Assembly: GCA_021823625.1 (NCBI GenBank) | Contig: JAKANS010000038.1 | Span: 1 to 38,566, forward strand | DNA from: a bacterium | Lineage (GTDB): Bacteria > Verrucomicrobiota > Verrucomicrobiia > Limisphaerales > J093 | DNA length: 38,566 bases | Direction of reading: 5' to 3' | In this document: one piece after another, positions 34,143 to 38,566 of the stretch | How positions within the stretch are numbered: position 1 is the stretch's first letter | How the letters are laid out: each line of letters begins with the position of its first letter | Notes under the pieces: generated by a model | Database searches by the model: none | What the model was told of the DNA's origin: nothing | The model's input: only the letters and a program-made list of their open reading frames with translations | Program-made: the position numbers and the translations under genes

Positions 34143-35933
<1,791 letters not shown>

Positions 35934-36164
35934 CCGGCTTCGGGCCCTGCGCTGATGGAGAGGCTCGTTCGCCGAAAAGCGGCAGGCGAACCTTGGCGTG
36001 GAAAAGGGATCAAGGCCCCGCCGATGCCTTTGGTTGCTGGCCCGGTCGCGGCCGCGCTGCGAGCGGTTGGGCGGGGAGTTCTCCTGCCAACGGCTCGACA
36101 AGAGATGAACGTTCAATCCGCGCTTCCACAAGACGTTGTTGTCGTTGCAAAATGATCGCGCGCC

Positions 36165-37863
36165 ATGCAGCACGACATCATCGACAACCGGGAACGGAAG
36201 CTGGCGGGTTCGGTCAAGCCGTTGCTGTCGGAATCGGAGCGCGCCAAGTTCGCCGTCGGCTATTTCTTCATTTCGGGTTTCAAGCTCATCGCCCCAGAGC
36301 TGGAGAATCTGGCGGAATTGCGCCTGCTGGTGGGCAGCGTTTCAGACCACGAAACGGTCGAACAACTGGCCGAGACGCACACCGCCGCCCAACTGCTCGA
36401 CCGGGTCCGCAAACGGGAGTTCGCCAACCGCGCCGAGCGCGCCCAGGCGGTAGCCAAGGTCGGTGAGATCGTGCGCGGGCGCATCGTATGCTTGAGCCAG
36501 ACGGACGAGGACGAGCGGCTGATCGCGCTGTTGCTGCAACTCATCGAGGAAGGCCGGTTCAAGGTCCGCGTTTATACGAAATCGCGCCTCCACGCCAAGG
36601 CCTACATCTTTGACTATCCCCCCGGCCGGTATGACCGCGGCAGGGCCATCGTAGGTTCGTCAAACCTGTCGCTGACGGGTTTGACCGACAACACGGAGTT
36701 GAACGTGGAGGTGCGCGGCAACGGCAACCACGAGCAGCTCACCCAATGGTTCAACGCCCTTTGGGACGAAGCCGAGGACTTCGACGCGCTGCTGATGCGC
36801 GAGTTGCAGGCAAGCTGGGCGCTGAATCTGCCGACTCCGTTTGAGTTGTACGCCAAGATCCTGTGGCATCTGGTCTGCGACCGTCTGGAGCGCCCGCTCC
36901 AACAGATGCCGAGCGATTTCCCGCCGCTGGCCGATTTCCAATGGGCGGCCGTGCAAAGCGCTCTGCGCATTCTGCGGCGACACAACGGCGTAATCCTCGG
37001 CGACGTGGTGGGCTTCGGCAAGACGCTGATGGGCACTGCGCTGCTGAAGTGGTTCCACGCGCGCGAACGCTGGCGGGCGCTGATCGTGGCCCCCAAGCCG
37101 TTGAAGAAGATGTGGCTCAAGTTCAACAACGACTTCGGCCTGCGGGCGCAGGTGCTCAGCCTGGGGGGAACTCCGCAAGCCCGGTTTCGATTGGGCCCGC
37201 CTGGAGGACTTCGAGCCGGACATCGTGCTCCTGGACGAATCGCACCATTTCCGCCACCACGATACCGAGCAATACGACCGGCTCCGGCAGTTCCTCCATG
37301 CGCGCGGCCTGCCCGTGATCGGCCTGACCGCCACCCCGCGGAACCGGCTGGCGCGCGACGTGTACAACCAGATTCACCTGTTCCATCCCGATGAGGCCAT
37401 TGACCTGGGCCTGTCTCCGCCGCGGCTCCGCGACTATTTCAGCAAGATCGAGAAGCACGAGCGCGAACTGCCCCCGCTGCTCCAGCACTTCATGGTGCGC
37501 CGCACGCGCCGGCACATTCGCGAGCACTGGCCGGACGCGAAGATCAACGACCGCCCCATCAACTTGCCGACGCGCCGCCTGGAGACCATCAGCTACAACA
37601 TCAACCGCGCCTACAACGGCTTCTACGACCAACTCCGCCGCTTGATCGAGCCGCCCAACCCTCAAGACGGCAAGACCGGGGGCCTGTGTTACGCCCGCTA
37701 CCTGCTCATCGAGTATGTGGATGCCTCAGTGCGCGGGAAGCCGCCTTACAGCGACCTCGCCTTTGCCTGCAAGCTGGAGGAATTGCTGGCGGAGCAGCAG
37801 CGCGCGCGCGCGGCGCAGGTCGAAGCCACGCCCACCATCGTCTGCACCGAAGCCTTGATTTGA
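36165..37863 (+). pseudogene. PLD-superfamily II helicase (SNF2-like), frameshifted and truncated
   Basis: The first frame (to about 37165) encodes an N-terminal PLD/HKD-like domain, SRLHAKAYIFD (140-150, H143/K145) and AIVGSSNLSLTGL (161-173). An ATP-binding helicase start follows: ADFQWAAVQSALRIL and ILGDVVGFGKTLMGTALL (motif I, DVVGFGKT at 280-287). Deleting one G from the G6 run at 37163-37168 continues the protein into the next frame: LGELRKPGFDWARLEDFEPD, VLLDESHHFR (motif II) and GLTATPRN (motif III). The protein then stops soon after KPPYSDL, before motifs IV-VI, with an unrelated tail (LEELLAEQQRARAAQ). Helicase function is therefore lost. Full-length relatives are about 1000 residues and occur in antiphage loci. 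Confident on family, less so on the cause. Confidence 0.7.
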
Positions 37864-37867
37864 TACG

Positions 37868-38419
37868 ATGGCCTCCCAGTTCACAGCCAATCCCAAGATC
37901 ACCGCGCGGGTTTACGAGCGCCTGAAGTCGGGCATCAAAGACCGTGACGACCTGCTCCGGTTGTTCGTGAAGGATCTCGGCTACGAGCGCGTCGAACAAC
38001 CGATTCCGGCTACGAAGGATGTCTTCGGCGCTGGCGCGGTGCTGGAACTGGCACAACAATGCCGTCCCCTCCGCCTTGCTTGCCAGGCTCGCTTTGAAGT
38101 TCTGTACACCGAACTGGCCGGCGACCGCCTCGACTACGCCCGCCAGCGTTCGCTTGCCACCAAGCTGCTGGAGACGTTCCCGGACGCGCTTTTCGTTTTC
38201 GTCCGCGCCAGCACGCTCGGTGATGCGGGCGGCGCCGAGATCCATCTCCTCAACGTGAAGGCCACCGACGGAAAGATCTTCCGCCGCTTCAAGCTCGGCC
38301 CGGGCGAACGCTATCGCACGACCGCCGAACGGCTCTCCTTGATCGAGGCCGCTGATCCCGCGCTCGGCCCCGTGAACTTTCTTCGAAAACGCAGACCGCG
38401 AAAGCGGAGTGCTGGTTAA
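37868..38419 (+). pseudogene. N-terminal fragment of an Eco57I-like restriction-modification protein, truncated by an IS
   Basis: The 183-residue frame resembles the N-terminal segment of Eco57I-type (class I methyltransferase-containing) restriction enzymes. It has LLRLFVKDLGYE, then FEVLYTELAGDRLDYARQRSLATKLLETFPDALFVFV, the FRRFKLGPGERYRTTAERLSLIE block, and PALGPV where homology stops. The methyltransferase domain (NPPY-type motif) is absent. After about 38373 the DNA changes to a possible IS end (TGAAC...), and the last residues (FLRKRRPRKRSAG) are IS sequence. It lies 4 bp after the broken helicase, so the two formed one operon. The homology call is from pattern memory and is moderate. 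Confidence 0.55.
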
Positions 38420-38485
38420 GGGTTAACGGAACTGGTTTTCAAATTCCAGAGGTGATTGATGGCCCAAGGCGCTGTGGAAGCGGGG
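38373..38485 (-). mobile_element. IS3-family transposase remnant (C-terminal end plus likely IS terminus)
   Basis: On the minus strand, codons 38423-38482 read RFHSALGHQSPLEFENQFR followed by TAA, which is the conserved end of IS3-family transposases (HSALGxxSPxxFE). The IS end probably lies at 38373, where the plus strand reads TGAAC, a typical IS3-family terminal start. A small CCGC-GAAA-GCGG hairpin (38396-38407) lies inside it. Upstream of the motif, from about 38485, the reading frame no longer resembles a transposase, so the element is truncated or interrupted. Confidence 0.6.
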
Positions 38486-38538
38486 CGTGAGACAAAAATC
38501 AGGCAAGAAGGATTGAGGTTCAGTTTTTTCGTGACAGG

Positions 38539-38558
38539 ATATCTAGCATGATAGATAT
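38539..38558. repeat. AT-rich 7-bp palindrome near the right window edge
   Basis: ATATCTA (38539-38545) and TAGATAT (38552-38558) are perfect inverted repeats around GCATGA. The surrounding 80 bp are clearly more AT-rich than the chromosome and follow the IS3 remnant. They may belong to another inserted element that continues beyond the window. Confidence 0.4.
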
Positions 38559-38566
38559 TCACGGCG

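Noticed and set aside
35955-36155. 66-codon plus-strand frame between carB and the helicase
   Set aside because: No ribosome site, no similarity and low-complexity composition; the gap 35934-36164 appears non-coding.
37163-37168. Programmed frameshifting at the G6 run
   Set aside because: The downstream part is itself truncated, so no selection for the fused product is apparent.

Overview
The window looks like chromosomal DNA from a high-GC member of the Verrucomicrobiota (PVC group), probably near Pedosphaerales/Limisphaerales. The evidence is the family mix: a DUF5107 protein with a TPR tail, a DUF1080 (3-keto-disaccharide hydrolase-like) protein, a WbsX/GH99-like secreted protein, a large secreted cytochrome with five CXXCH motifs, a bacterial deoxyhypusine-synthase-like enzyme and a Hanks-type kinase with a zinc ribbon. 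The lineage is inferred from gene content only. I saw no rRNA, tRNA or CRISPR array.

Layout. 1-174: possible edge of a transposase gene (minus). 322-5956, mostly plus: secreted GH99-like protein, small protein plus nucleotidyltransferase pair (frameshifted), rsmI, frameshifted small membrane protein, secreted sugar isomerase-like protein, small secreted Lys/Ala-rich protein. 6027-8114: Ser/Thr kinase (minus) diverging from a YmdB-type phosphodiesterase (plus). 8115-9411: an accessory patch with tandem hairpins, an integron-cassette-like unit carrying a small lipoprotein, and a DUF4258-like/DUF2283 pair. 9412-14970: xseA, an HMGL-like aldolase, the DUF5107-TPR protein. 15009-16323 (minus): ridA and a PaaX-like regulator bracketed by two copies of a 38-bp dyad. 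16432-18234: the multi-CXXCH cytochrome. 18225-27228 (minus): tlyA-nadK-lacI-type cluster, secreted hypothetical protein, deoxyhypusine-synthase-like gene with a terminator, double-thioredoxin protein, and PTS enzyme I followed by a sugar nucleotidyltransferase. 27337-35933 (plus): a LolA-like/C45-peptidase fusion, zincin, DUF1080 protein, NtrC-type regulator, membrane glycosyltransferase, and the C-terminal half of carbamoyl-phosphate synthase as a free-standing gene. 36165-38566: a broken defence-type locus (PLD-helicase, then the N-terminus of an Eco57I-like restriction-modification protein) ending in an IS3-family remnant.

The housekeeping genes (rsmI, xseA, tlyA, nadK, ptsI, carB half) read cleanly. 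Three other genes carry single-base frameshifts in homopolymer runs (C5 at 3031, T6 at 4258, G6 at 37163). These may be real decay or assembly errors. Secreted carbohydrate-active proteins, a LacI repressor, PTS enzyme I and a nucleotidyltransferase fit a polysaccharide-degrading lifestyle. The most unusual items are the integron-like cassette, the duplicated operator around the PaaX-like gene, the C45 fusion, the split carB and the collapsed defence island.
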